A stretch of DNA of 64,000 bases from Locusta migratoria (lineage: Eukaryota > Arthropoda > Insecta > Orthoptera > Acrididae), in assembly GCA_026315105.1 (NCBI GenBank), contig CM048744.1:372399159-372463158 (forward strand). The letters are read 5' to 3'. A program made the position numbers and the translations under genes. Below the pieces are notes generated by a model. It did not search any database and was not told where the DNA came from. It saw nothing but the letters and a program-made list of their open reading frames with translations. Positions 55,326 through 64,000 of this stretch are shown here, piece by piece. Position 1 is the first letter of the stretch. Every line of letters begins with the position of its first letter.

Positions 55326-55625
55326 TGTTGTTGTTGTTGGTTGTTTAAGGGGGACAAAACTGCAATGGTCATCAGTCCCCCATTCCACCTCTAGGCGACA
55401 AAAGGAAAACCATACACGTGAAAGATATCACGCACAGAGGTTAAAGTTACGATGTGGGAGAGGAGTCCCACTGAGTCAATAAAACATCATCAAGAATAAC
55501 AAGACGAAACGAAAAGACGGATACACAGAGACAACTTACAACAAAGAAACCGATGGCCGTGGTTGACCGACCATAAGAATAAAAAAGGAAAAGTCAACCA
55601 CTGGGTTTCACAAAGAAATCTCCAG
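55326..55625 (-). other. LINE 3' UTR and tail
   Basis: The minus strand ends GGGGGACTGATGACCATTG...CCAACAACAACAT. The short AAC repeat at the end is typical of LINEs that lack poly-A tails. Confidence 0.75.
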
Positions 55626-56543
55626 TCAGAGAGAACGATAAAATCCCCCTGCTCGAATAAAACGTAAAACGGTATCTGCCATTGTGGCATCGTCACCTAA
55701 AACTGCCGATAAAACAGCAGGGAGGTTAAAATGTCTCCGCAAGGCGGCTAAAAGGGGGCAGTCCAACAATATGTGGACGACTGTCAAATTGGATCCACAC
55801 CGACATTGGGCTGGGTCCTCACCCCGAAGGAGATGTCCATGGGTGAGCCACATATGCCCAATGCGCAGGCGACATAAAACCACTGAGTCCCGTCGTGAAC
55901 CGCGCATGGAGGAGCGCCATGCAACCGTCGTTTCCTTGACCACCCGGAGCTTGTTGGGCGTGCGCAGGCTACGCCACTCAGTATCCCAAAGCTGACGTAC
56001 TTGCTGGCGCAACAATGAACGGAGATCAGAAGCCGGGAGGCCGATCTCTAGACAGGACATACCTACAGCCTGCTTGGCATGCCTGTCAACACGTTCATTG
56101 CCCGGGATACCAACATGACCCGGAGACCAGATGAACACCACCGATCGGCCGGACCGTGTAATGGCATAAAGTGTCTCCTGAACGGCCAACACCAGGGTAG
56201 ACCGCGGGTAACACTGCTCCAGAGCTCGGAGGCTGCTCAGGGAGTCGCTGCAAACAACAAAAGACTCGCCTGAGCAAGACCGGATATGCTCAAGAGCTCT
56301 GTGAATGGCCACCAGCTCTGCAGTGTAAACACTGCAGCCATTCGGCAGAGAGTGCTGTTCCACATGGTCACCGTGTGTATAGGCAAATCCGACACGGTCA
56401 TCCACCATTGAACCATCGGTGTAGATCAGGTCATAGCCACGGAACTCCGCTATGACAACCGAGAACTGACGACGGAGCGCCTCCAGTGGTACTGAGTCTT
56501 TGGGCCCATGGGCCAAGTCCAGCCGAATAGACGGCCTTGTCAA
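55626..56543 (-). pseudogene. LINE ORF2 part 3: RNase H and C-terminal zinc motif
   Basis: In the same frame as the RT, separated only by the TAG at 56547. RNase H motifs are YTDGSMVDDRVGFAY, YTAELVAIHRALEHI, VVCSDSLSSLRAL and IPGNERVDRHAKQA: the D-E-D-D catalytic set. A CCHC-like CRCGSNLTVVHILLDC lies near the C terminus. Length and order match a full ORF2. The frame ends at TAA/TAG near 55626. Confidence 0.9.
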
Positions 56544-56546
56544 ACA

Positions 56547-58178
56547 CTATGGAGGTGTATGCACCTGGACCCGATATGGAGACGGAAGGGGCAAAGACTC
56601 AAGTTCCAGGAGGAGGGACTGAACTCTATAGGCTATTGTATGACCTGACCTGGGGCGTCGCTGGTGGCGAGGGACGACCACATTAGAAAAGACAAGACGA
56701 CGGTTTGGGTGGCCTGGGGAGCAATATACATTCGCTGCATAAGCCACGAGCAGGTGTTGGCGGCGGATCCCCAAGGGTGGAACCCCAGCCTCCACTAGTA
56801 AGCTGTTCACTGGGCTGGTGCGGAAGGCACCCGTCGCGATGCGAACCCCACAGTTGTGAATGGGGTCCAGGAGATGCAGTGGCGAAGGTGCCGCAGACCC
56901 ATAGGCAATGCACCCAAAATCAAGACGGGACTGCACCAGCGCCGTGTAAAGCCACAACAGTGTCGAGCGATCAGCACCCCAGGTCGTATGACCCGGGTGG
57001 CGGAGAAGGTTGAGATGGCGCCAGCACTTCCGTTTCAGCTGACGAATGTGGGGGAGCCACGTCAGCCGGGTGTCAAAGACCAGTCCTAAAAAACGGTGAG
57101 TTTCCACTACCGTAAGTGGTTCGTCATTCAGATAAAGTTCAGGGTGTGGGTGGACGGTCCGACGCCGGCAGAAGTGCATCACTCTGGTCTTGGAGGCAGA
57201 AAACTGAAAGCCATGGGTAAGCGCCCAGTTCTGCGCCTTCCGAATAGCGCCTTGCAACCTGCGCTCGGCAACTTGGGTGGTGCAGGAACTAAAAGAGAGA
57301 CAAAAGTCGTCAGCATAAAGAGAGGGGGACACCGACGATCCAACCGCTGCGGCTAAACCGTTGATGGCGATTAAAAATAACGGGACACTTAAAACGGAAC
57401 CCTGAGGAACCCCATTTTCCTGGATATGAGAGGAGCTCAGAGAAGCACCAATTTGAACACGAAAGGTACGGACGGCTAAAAAATTCTGAATAAAAATCGG
57501 TAGGGGGCCCCGGAGGCCCCAGTCATGTAAAGTGTTGAGGATGTGTCGTCGCCAGGTTGTATCATATGCTTTGTGCATATCGAAGAAGACGGCAACGAGG
57601 TGTTGGCGCTGGGAAAAGGCTGTGCGGATTGCAGACTCGAGGTACACCAGATTATCGGTGGTAGATCGACCCTGGCGAAAACCGCCCTGGCACGGAGCCA
57701 ATAAACCCCGAGTCTCAAGAATCCAACACAACCGCCGACTGACCATCCGCTCCAACAGTTTGCATAGCACGTTAGTCAGGTTAATGGGCCAATAGCTATC
57801 CAAGTTCAGAGGATGTTTGTCGGGCTTAAGCACTGGGATGATGATACTCTCCCGCCACTGTGACGGGAAAACACCAACACACCAAATGCGGTTATAGACC
57901 GCAAGTAGATTACGCCGACTATCTGCTGAGAGATGTTGCAGCATGTTGCTATGGATGCTATCAGGCCCAGGCACCGTGTTAGGACATTGTTGAAGAGCAC
58001 TGAGGAGCTCCCACTCCGTAAAAGGAGTGTTGTAAGATTCAGAGCGGCTGGTACGAAAGGAGAGAGACTGGCGTTCTACCCTCTCCTTTACTGCACGGAA
58101 GGCCGGTGGACAATTTGCAGAGGCAAAGGCACGAGCATAATGCTCGGCAAACATCTCTGCAAGAGTGGCCGGGTCCAT
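56547..58178 (-). pseudogene. LINE ORF2 part 2: reverse transcriptase
   Basis: Continues ORF2 after the frameshift; an in-frame TGA at 58188-58190 lies just before MDPATLAEMFAEHYARAF. RT motifs: PGPDSIHSNMLQHL, YWPINLTNVLCKLLERMV, AVFFDMHKAYDTTWRRHIL, GVPQGSVLSVPLFLIAINGL and the catalytic SLYADDFCL, then HRFLGLVFDTRLTWLPHI. The catalytic aspartates are intact. It ends at TAG 56547-56549, after which the same frame continues. Confidence 0.9.
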
Positions 58179-58369
58179 ACATAGGACTCAATTTGTGGAG
58201 ATCCCAGGGATTCCCGATGTAGTCGGTATTCCCTGTAGCCGCCTGATCTTACTCCAGACCTGCGAGGCTGAGGTACCTGTCCCAATAGTGGAAACGTACC
58301 TCTCCCAGCACTCCCGTTTCCGTCTTCTTATAAGCTGGCGAGCACGAGCGCGAAGCCGTTTAAAATTGA

Positions 58370-59104
58370 TTAGGTGCTCCTGAGAGGGGTGCCGTTTGTA
58401 TGGGACTCGCGTTGTGGGAGTGACAAAAAGACAGGGAAATGGTCACTGCCACACAAGTCGTCATGGGCTCTCCAGTGAACAGATTGTGGAAGGCCGTGGC
58501 TGCAGATCGACAGATCAATGGCCGAAAATGTGCCATGTGCCCCACTAAAGTGTGTGGGGGCACCTGTATTTAAGAGGCAGAGGTCGAGTTGATTTAGGAA
58601 ATCCTCGACAACCCTGCCGTGACCTGAGATCGTAGAACCACCCCACAAGGGACTGTGGGCATTGAAGTCGCCCAACAGTAAGAAAGGTGAGGGTAGTTGA
58701 GCAACAAGTGCAGCCAAGACGTTCACAGATATGTCACCATCTGGCGGCAAGTAGATACTGCAGATAGTCAACTCCTGTGTGGTCCTCACCCTGACAGCCA
58801 CTGCTTCTAATGGTGTTCGAAGGGGCATGGGTTCACTATACACAGAGGTGAGGACATAAACACACACTCCACCTGAGACCCGGTTATATGAGCTACGGTT
58901 GCAGTAAAATCCCCTGTAGCCACGAAGGGCAGGGGTCCGCATTGCTGGAAACCAAGTTTCCTGAAGTGCAATGCAGAGAGCAGGTGTCGTGCTCAGAAGC
59001 TGCCGTAGCTCAGCCAGGTGGGAAAAGAAACCGCCGCAGTTCCACTGGAGAATGACATTGTTCGAGTGCTGGGAAGACATGAATGAGACAAATGAGCGGG
59101 TCAT
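58370..59104 (-). pseudogene. LINE ORF2 part 1: apurinic-type endonuclease
   Basis: ORF2 starts at ATG 59104 inside the ORF1 stop. The order is NVILQWNCGGFFSHLAELRQ, CIALQETWF, GDFNAHSPLWGG, TFSAIDLSICSHGL and SDHFPVFLSL, so the catalytic residues (N, E, D-N, D, S-D-H) are all present. A single frameshift near 58380-58395 moves the frame; the correct continuation reads SQEHLINFKRLRARA. It nicks target DNA for target-primed reverse transcription. Confidence 0.9.
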
Positions 59105-60576
59105 ACCTCAGCATCACTTGCATCCACCGATGGAGGTTTATCAGTTTCAGTCATCGGTTTGTCAAGGGCGTCCCCGAGAGCGAGGTCCTCGGGTGACGCA
59201 AGAATCTCCACCTCATCCTCAGAAGTAGAGGCAGAGGCAGAGGGAAGTGGTGGCACTGAAGCCACCGTGGATTCTTGTGATTGGCCTTTCTTTGGCCTTT
59301 GTTTTCCCCTCCGTTCCCTCGGGGGCTTCGCCGGTGGGAGGTGCTCCTCGGACTCAGCCACAGGGACTGAGGAGGAGCGCGAAGCCCTACGACCAGCAGT
59401 CTGCGGGCGCGCCCACTGCAGGTTAGTGTCGCTACCGACACTGGCGGAAGGGAGCGTCCCAAGGGACCCCTTCCGTGTGAGGGAAGCCGGAGAAGGTTGT
59501 TCTTTCTCCGGCGGAGAGGTGGTAGCTGATCCTGAGGCTTTCGCCTTGGGAGCTTTGGATGGATGGCCCCCAACCTCTGTGGGGGCAGGCTTAGGTTGGC
59601 GGCCCTGGGGGCCCACAGGAACAGAGGAAGTAGAAACTACTGTCGCCGCCAAGGAGAGTGGCGACAACGTCACTGCTGCAAACGTTTTTGTCATTGTTAC
59701 CGGGTGCAAACGATCAAACTTTTTCTTGGCCTCATTATAGGATATACGGTCCAGGGTTTTATACTCCGTAATTTTCCGCTCCCGTTGAAGTGAGGGACAT
59801 TGCAACGAGCAGGGAGGATGGTTCTGACCACAGTTGACGCAGATGGGAGGCGGAGTACATGAGGCGCCCGGATGTGCTGGACGCCCGCAGTCCCTACATG
59901 TAGCACTGGACATACAACGGGAAGACATGTGGCCGAACTTCCAGCATTGGAAGCACCGCACAGGGGGAGGAATATAAGGCCGCACATCAACACGGTAAAC
60001 CATCACCTTGACCTTTTCGGGCAACGTATCACCCTCAAAGGCCAAGACGAAGGCACCAGTTGCGACCCTATTATCCTTTGGGCCCCTATGGATGCGCCGG
60101 ACAAAATGAACGCCTCGTCGTTCAAGGTTCGTCCGTAGCTCGTCGTCTGTCTGGAGCAACAAATCCCGGTGGAAAATTACTCCCTGAACCATATTCAGCG
60201 ACTTGTGGGGAGTGATGGTCACCGCAACGTCACCCAGCTTGTCACAAGCGGGTAGCGCCCGTGACTGGGCTGGGGATGCTGTGTGGATGAGTACAGACCC
60301 GTTGTGCATTTTAGAAATGGAGTCCACTTCCCCAAACCTGTCCTCCAGGTGGTCAACAAAGAACTGAGGCTTCACTGCCGTAAAAGATTCCCCATCAGTC
60401 CTTGTACACACTAAATATCGAGGTGAATATTGCTCATTTCCGGTAGCAGCCCTGCGTTCCTCCCAGGGCGTGGCCAAGGAAGGAAACGACTTGGGGTCAT
60501 AAGAAGAGGCATGAAACTTCCCACACTTAGAGACGGTGGTTGTACGTCCACCAACGTGTTCTTTTGCTCGTTTCAT
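59101..60576 (-). CDS. LINE ORF1, Gag-like nucleic-acid-binding protein (491 codons)
   Basis: Intact frame from ATG at 60576 to TGA at 59101. A folded N-terminal region (KPQFFVDHLEDRFGEVDSIS, LNMVQGVIFHRDLL) resembles the RRM-like part of jockey/I ORF1. Three zinc knuckles follow at about residues 205-260 (CFQCWKFGHMSSRC, CRDCGRPAHPGASC, CVNCGQNHPPCSLQC). The C-terminal half is low complexity (Ser/Pro/Lys-rich), with KKFDRLHPVTMTKTFA at its start. It should coat element RNA and chaperone it. The stop overlaps the ORF2 start as ATGA, consistent with reinitiation. Confidence 0.92.
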   Translation of the reverse strand: MKRAKEHVGGRTTTVSKCGKFHASSYDPKSFPSLATPWEERRAATGNEQYSPRYLVCTRTDGESFTAVKPQFFVDHLEDRFGEVDSISKMHNGSVLIHTASPAQSRALPACDKLGDVAVTITPHKSLNMVQGVIFHRDLLLQTDDELRTNLERRGVHFVRRIHRGPKDNRVATGAFVLAFEGDTLPEKVKVMVYRVDVRPYIPPPVRCFQCWKFGHMSSRCMSSATCRDCGRPAHPGASCTPPPICVNCGQNHPPCSLQCPSLQRERKITEYKTLDRISYNEAKKKFDRLHPVTMTKTFAAVTLSPLSLAATVVSTSSVPVGPQGRQPKPAPTEVGGHPSKAPKAKASGSATTSPPEKEQPSPASLTRKGSLGTLPSASVGSDTNLQWARPQTAGRRASRSSSVPVAESEEHLPPAKPPRERRGKQRPKKGQSQESTVASVPPLPSASASTSEDEVEILASPEDLALGDALDKPMTETDKPPSVDASDAEV

Positions 60577-60972
60577 TTCGTTCCCACGAGCAGCTAGGGA
60601 TCTAAAGGTCCACCCAGACAGAGCCCCGCTTGCCTGGGTAAGCCTTATACAACTGAGGTGCGGCAGGTTCCTCAGAGGTTGCTCGCTAGCGGCTGTTCAA
60701 CCTCAACAGCCATGCATCTCCTCGGCACGTAGCACACCTTGAGATTGAGGGTTTTTTTATAGAGGTTTGTACCGTCCTCGTGACCCGGGCGATTAAGCCA
60801 AGATCCCCGGGCTCTGAGACGTACAATGTTCCACCGTCGCGCTGAACGATGGTTGTCGAAGCACACAAAGAGCTAACGGTGTAGCGGACTGTTGGCGCGA
60901 CACAGCCCACAGCTCAGGACCCCGGGTTCGCCAAGCCCGTACTCAGCAAATTAATGCTGAGCCCCTGAGGGG
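60577..60972 (-). promoter_or_regulatory. LINE 5' UTR (probable internal promoter)
   Basis: GC-rich leader between the insertion edge and ORF1. LINEs of this group carry an internal RNA polymerase II promoter in their first bases; no specific element was identified here. Confidence 0.5.
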
Positions 60973-61450
60973 AGTGGTGAAAACAGAGGCTCTGTATGGT
61001 GCTGAAACACTAAAGCTAGGCCAAAAAGGAGGGATCAATAAACTAATGAAAATGGAAAGGAGACTGATGAGACAACAGCCCAAGGACAACCCAAAAAAGA
61101 AATCTACAAAAATGTAGAGAAAATAATACATACCTGAGAAAGCAAATCTTTAATAAAATAATGAAGCTTAAAGGACAACCTCTGTGGTTTACACAGACTT
61201 TAAATGACCTCAAAGAAGCAAACATCGACATAATGGACAGACACAACAAAAACTTATACGGGAGTAAAATTCAGAAAGTGATCCTCAGGGAAGAAGAAGA
61301 GAGAAAAAGAAATCAGTCTCACAACATCAAGGAGCTCTGAAGGCAGAGATCAGAACGCATGAAATTAGTGTGGGTAGAAAGGAAGAAGAAACAAGAAAGC
61401 AAGAATTGATGTATTGATGCCTTCTCAAAAAGTGCCATTAGAATAAATAA
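60973..61450 (+). pseudogene. RTE-like LINE RT fragment, right half
   Basis: Starting from the second copy of the duplication, the frame reads VVKTEALYGAETLKLGQKGG and MKMERRLMRQQPKDNPKK, later LKGQPLWFTQTLNDLKEANI and SERMKLVWVERKKKQE: the C-terminal end of the same RT. It completes the element cut at 55325. Confidence 0.82.
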
Positions 61451-61614
61451 ATTAAATAAAATTTTAGCAAGGAAATGGATTGTATAGTTTGTTTCAATAT
61501 CTGTGATAGAATGGATATGAAAGATTAACTTCATAGGCATTTAATTTGTGGCTAAGAAAGACAGTGCACTGTCAGAAACCTCATTTAGATGAGGCTGACA
61601 TAACAGTCTATCAC

Positions 61615-62750
61615 ATGTATATGTCTAGATCTGTCAAAGGCCCTTGACACGGTGGATCACAAAATATTGCTGGAAAAACAGAGTTGTATGGTATCAGAGG
61701 AGTTGTAAATAAGTGGGTAGCACCATTCCTAAGCAATCACATACAAAAGTCAGCCTGAAGCATACAAACAAACAGCTAAATTCAGTACAGAAGTCCTTTC
61801 TAATAGTCAGCCTGTGAAACAATGTGTGCCACAGGGCTCATTATTAGGACCTCTGCTGTTCCTCCCGTACATTAATAATTTGAATCTGAATGTAGATGCC
61901 CACAAAATTGATATATTAACTGACGATACAACAGTACTGCTCAAAGGAGATAACACAGTGGCAGTTCAGAAAGCAGTGAATAAAGCTACCAAACAACTCA
62001 GCAATTGGGTCACAGTGAACAAGATAACTATTAACACAAAGAAAGACAGTCTCCATGAACTTCCATACCTCACAGAATGCCAAACCCTCTCAGCCACTTG
62101 TAATAGTTAATGACCAACAAGTAGATAACAATTCCAACTTCAAATTCCTGGGACTATGGGTGCAAGATAATCTAAAATGTGACAGCCATATTGAAAAGGT
62201 TAATGCCTAAATTAGTACTGGAGGCTATGCACTGAGCATATTGAAATCATGTACAGGCCAGAAAACAGTAATAAGTGCATACTATGCAAACATTTAGGCC
62301 CACTTAAGATACGAAGTGATATTCTGGGGAAATTCTCCAACTTCCCTCAGCAATTTCCGAATACAGAAGAAAGCTATGAGGATAATAAATGGCAGCAAAA
62401 CTAGAGACTCATGTACACCTATATTCAGGAAGCTGGAGATCCTAACACTGCCGTGCCTGTACATACTCGCAACAGATTTCTAAAAAACCACATAATGGCA
62501 AGTGAGCCCAGACTTAACAGAAATTCCGAAATACATAATCATGACCCCTGATCACAATCGAACTTGCACTTTTTACAAACTGCAATCCTGCTATGTAAAA
62601 AGCGAACTATCCACATGGGCTTCCAACTATTCAATAAGCTCCCCACAAACATAAAAGAAATTGATGACAACCAGAAATTTGCAAAAACACTGACGTCTTA
62701 CTTACTGTCCCACTGCTTTTATTATGTAAAAGAATACATGAAACAATAAC
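61615..62750 (+). pseudogene. LINE RT C-terminal fragment
   Basis: Reads LDLSKALDTVDHKILL (61620), QCVPQGSLLGPLLFLPYINN (61814), then KIDILTDDTTVLLKGDNT, where the usual FADD is LTDD, QLSNWVTVNKITIN, and finally FQLFNKLPTNIKEIDD and LSHCFYYVKEYM. Several frameshifts. Same CR1/jockey-like group as at 13800. Confidence 0.83.
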
Positions 62751-62794
62751 ACTGCAGACTGTGTGAATATACATTTGTGATCTATTAAAAAAAT

Positions 62795-62925
62795 CCTGTA
62801 TTACGTATACTATGTATAGTCACCCTTAAGCTACTATGTTTAATACATGCCCATGAAAATAATATTTTATGTATACTATATATAGCTATCCTCAAGCTGC
62901 TATGTTTAATACATAATGTCCGATA
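62795..62925 (+). repeat. Two tandem ~62-bp units at LINE 3' end
   Basis: GTATACTATGTATAGTCACCC..GCTACTATGTTTAATACATG is followed by GTATACTATATATAGCTATCC..GCTGCTATGTTTAATACATA. Confidence 0.8.
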
Positions 62926-63179
62926 TCTGTACACATTGTGTAAACTCAGATCCCATGGGCTAAAAAAACACCACAAACTAACTACCTTGTTCTAGGACTT
63001 AACAATTTCTTTTGATGAGAAAAATTTTAACAATAAATGAGAAAAGCCTCAGAATTTTTTAGAAAATGTGTGTCTCTTCATACATTAAAAAACCCTTCTG
63101 AGGATTATTTCTAGTATAAAATTTTACATATACAATCATAAAAAAGTTTTATCTTTACATTATTGACTCATTGATGTAC

Positions 63180-63395
63180 CTGATAGACACCTTCAACAGT
63201 TCTTGTCTTAAAGAGATCAATTTTATTTTCAGTAATACATATATTCCTCATAATATTGTGATCAATTGAAGACAATTTCGGAAGCTTCTCAAATGATTGG
63301 TTCTCCATTGAAAGCATGTAAGTAAGAGAAGAAATTGCATCTTCTCTGACAAAATCGTCAACACAGAAAAGTGCACGGATATTTGCTTTCAAGAT
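63180..63395 (-). CDS. RTTN-like: Rotatin-like exon 3 of window
   Basis: Acceptor TTGTTGCAG precedes ATC TTG, and the donor is CAG|GTACAT; phase 0 at both ends, 72 codons. The peptide contains ANIRALFCVDDFVRED, AISSLTYMLSMEN and a charged stretch before TRTVEGVYQ. It joins exon 4 in frame across an intron of about 8.4 kb that holds LINEs and a dimeric SINE. Confidence 0.85.
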
Positions 63396-63553
63396 CTGCA
63401 ACAAGAACAGAAATAGACTTTAGTTTACGTGCATCTAATATGAGAAGAAAAAGAGTTTTAGTAGCATAATTATCTCTGCATGCAGAATAGGCTTACAAAA
63501 TATCCAATTGCACATTGAATTATTTAATAATTACATATTTTTTTGAAACAAAC

Positions 63554-63763
63554 CTCACTTGTTGGTACCATGATACTGTCACTCTTTCTTGGATCAAACA
63601 TACCCACTATGCAGCGGCCTAATGCAGATTCTTTATCCATAAAACACTGAAGTAATGGAAGATTTGGAAGAATACCAGAAAGGAACATTTGCCAACAATC
63701 ATCACTCACAATGAGCTTGCTCTTCAGTAAATGGATCATCATCTCAGAAGCACACTGCTTCAC
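63554..63763 (-). CDS. RTTN-like: Rotatin-like exon 2 of window
   Basis: Acceptor CTTTCAG precedes GTG AAG CAG, and the donor is GAG|GTTTGT; both ends are phase 0, giving 70 codons. The peptide begins VKQCASEMMIHLL and contains LPNLPLLQCFMDKES and LGRCIVGMFDP. It looks like two helical repeats around a proline turn. The sequence continues directly into exon 3 (ILKANIRALFCVDDF). Confidence 0.85.
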
Positions 63764-63907
63764 CTGAAAGAAATTGTTTTCTAAAGCTAGTTAAATGGAG
63801 AATGGTGTTAATTTTAGTTAAATGTATTAGTTACTGAACTAACTGTCAAAATATTTTATTGATGTTCAATGCAGACTATAATGAGATGTATAAATATTGA
63901 GAGTTAC

Positions 63908-64000
63908 CTTTCCATCAGTATGTGCCAATCCAAAGCAAATTATTTCTGTAAGAAATTTTGTGTGAAACATGATCTTCAACAGCAAAGGACTAGCTGTTTT
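63908..64000 (-). CDS. RTTN-like: Rotatin-like exon 1 of window (right edge open)
   Basis: The minus strand is open through 31 codons to the window edge and ends in GGA AAG followed by a GTAACT donor at phase 0. The peptide includes TEIICFGLAHTDGK, a helical repeat segment. The next exon continues in frame with VKQCASE. The true exon start is not visible. An internal AG after TTTCTTAC could be an acceptor that shortens it. Confidence 0.75.

Larger units (their letters stand above)
55326..60972 (-). mobile_element. Nearly intact 5.6-kb I-like LINE with 11-bp target duplication
   Basis: AGTGGTGAAAA stands at 55315-55325 and 60973-60983. On the minus strand the element starts CCCCTCAGGGGCTCAGC, has a ~396-bp 5' UTR, ORF1 and ORF2 overlapping by ATGA, a ~290-bp 3' UTR and an AAC-type tail. 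GC content is clearly higher than in the surroundings. ORF1 is open; ORF2 has only one frameshift and two stops. RNase H in ORF2 and a CCHC ORF1 suggest the I group; exact clade is not certain. Confidence 0.93.
1627..64000 (-). other. RTTN-like: Rotatin-like gene, 3' part (13 exons; 5' end outside window)
   Basis: The thirteen exons listed below join head to tail on the minus strand into one frame of 2553 nt (850 codons plus stop). Each has AG/GT borders, and the phases fit at every junction, with one ambiguous border (exon 7 to 8). The product is rich in leucine and amphipathic helices, with no signal peptide or membrane segment, as expected for armadillo/HEAT repeats. I assign it to rotatin (RTTN, Ana3 in flies), which acts in centriole assembly and ciliary function. 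That rests on general fold, length and remembered family character, not on an alignment. Vertebrate rotatin is about 2,200 residues, so this would be roughly its C-terminal 38%. Introns run from about 150 bp to about 10 kb and are filled with transposons in both orientations. Another armadillo-type protein remains possible. Confidence 0.72.

Noticed and set aside
55684..60742. Plus-strand frames such as 59159-59740 and 56705-57013
   Set aside because: They are shadows of the GC-rich LINE ORFs on the minus strand, with no independent motifs.

Overview
This is a eukaryotic window, most likely from a large insect genome. AT-rich DNA, GT-AG introns of up to about 10 kb, (CA)n/(TA)n microsatellites, a short TTAGG-type tract and dense arthropod-style transposons all point that way. 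The tRNA-headed SINEs and the Penelope and LINE families resemble those I associate with grasshoppers and other Polyneoptera, but the species is inference.

One host gene spans the window on the minus strand. I could join thirteen coding exons, from 63908-64000 (open at the right edge) to 1627-1866 (stop codon), into one reading frame of about 850 codons. The product is an alpha-helical, armadillo/HEAT-like protein that best fits the C-terminal part of rotatin (RTTN; Drosophila Ana3 family), a centriole-assembly and cilium protein. Exon boundaries, splice signals and phases agree at every junction but one (exon 7 to 8). The start of the gene lies outside the window.

Everything else is intronic or downstream transposon material, much of it nested. 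1-7 kb: Tc1/mariner relic, a Penelope-like element (PLE) fragment split by a hAT element with a perfect 8-bp target duplication, and a SINE. 8-16 kb: fold-back element with hammerhead-ribozyme-like motifs, then a long CR1/jockey-like LINE interrupted by a PLE-derived insert, a mariner remnant inside an inverted duplication, and a PLE fold-back. 16.6-21.4 kb: a near-perfect palindrome and a degraded full-length PLE. 23-24.7 and 40.9-42.5 kb: two copies of one Helitron. 30-34.7 kb: a Gypsy LTR retrotransposon scrambled with PLE fragments. 37-41 kb: another PLE fold-back, a Tc1 element and a deleted PLE with tandem repeats. 45-51 kb: two LINEs, a piggyBac fragment inside inverted arms and a PLE fold-back. 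51.3-51.9 kb: a palindrome of about 307-bp arms with a 3-bp spacer. 54-61.5 kb: a dimeric tRNA SINE, and a nearly intact 5.6-kb I-like LINE inserted in an RTE-like LINE. 61.6-62.9 kb: another LINE end.

The most interesting unexplained signal is a recurring RNA structure. At least eight PLE-type repeats, in both orientations and with different sequences, share CUGANGA, one extra base, a perfect or near-perfect hairpin, then GAAA (GAUA in some copies) followed by a short palindrome. This matches a hammerhead-ribozyme core apart from the extra base. Stem sequences differ between families while pairing is kept. Several copies sit as mirror-image pairs in fold-back elements.
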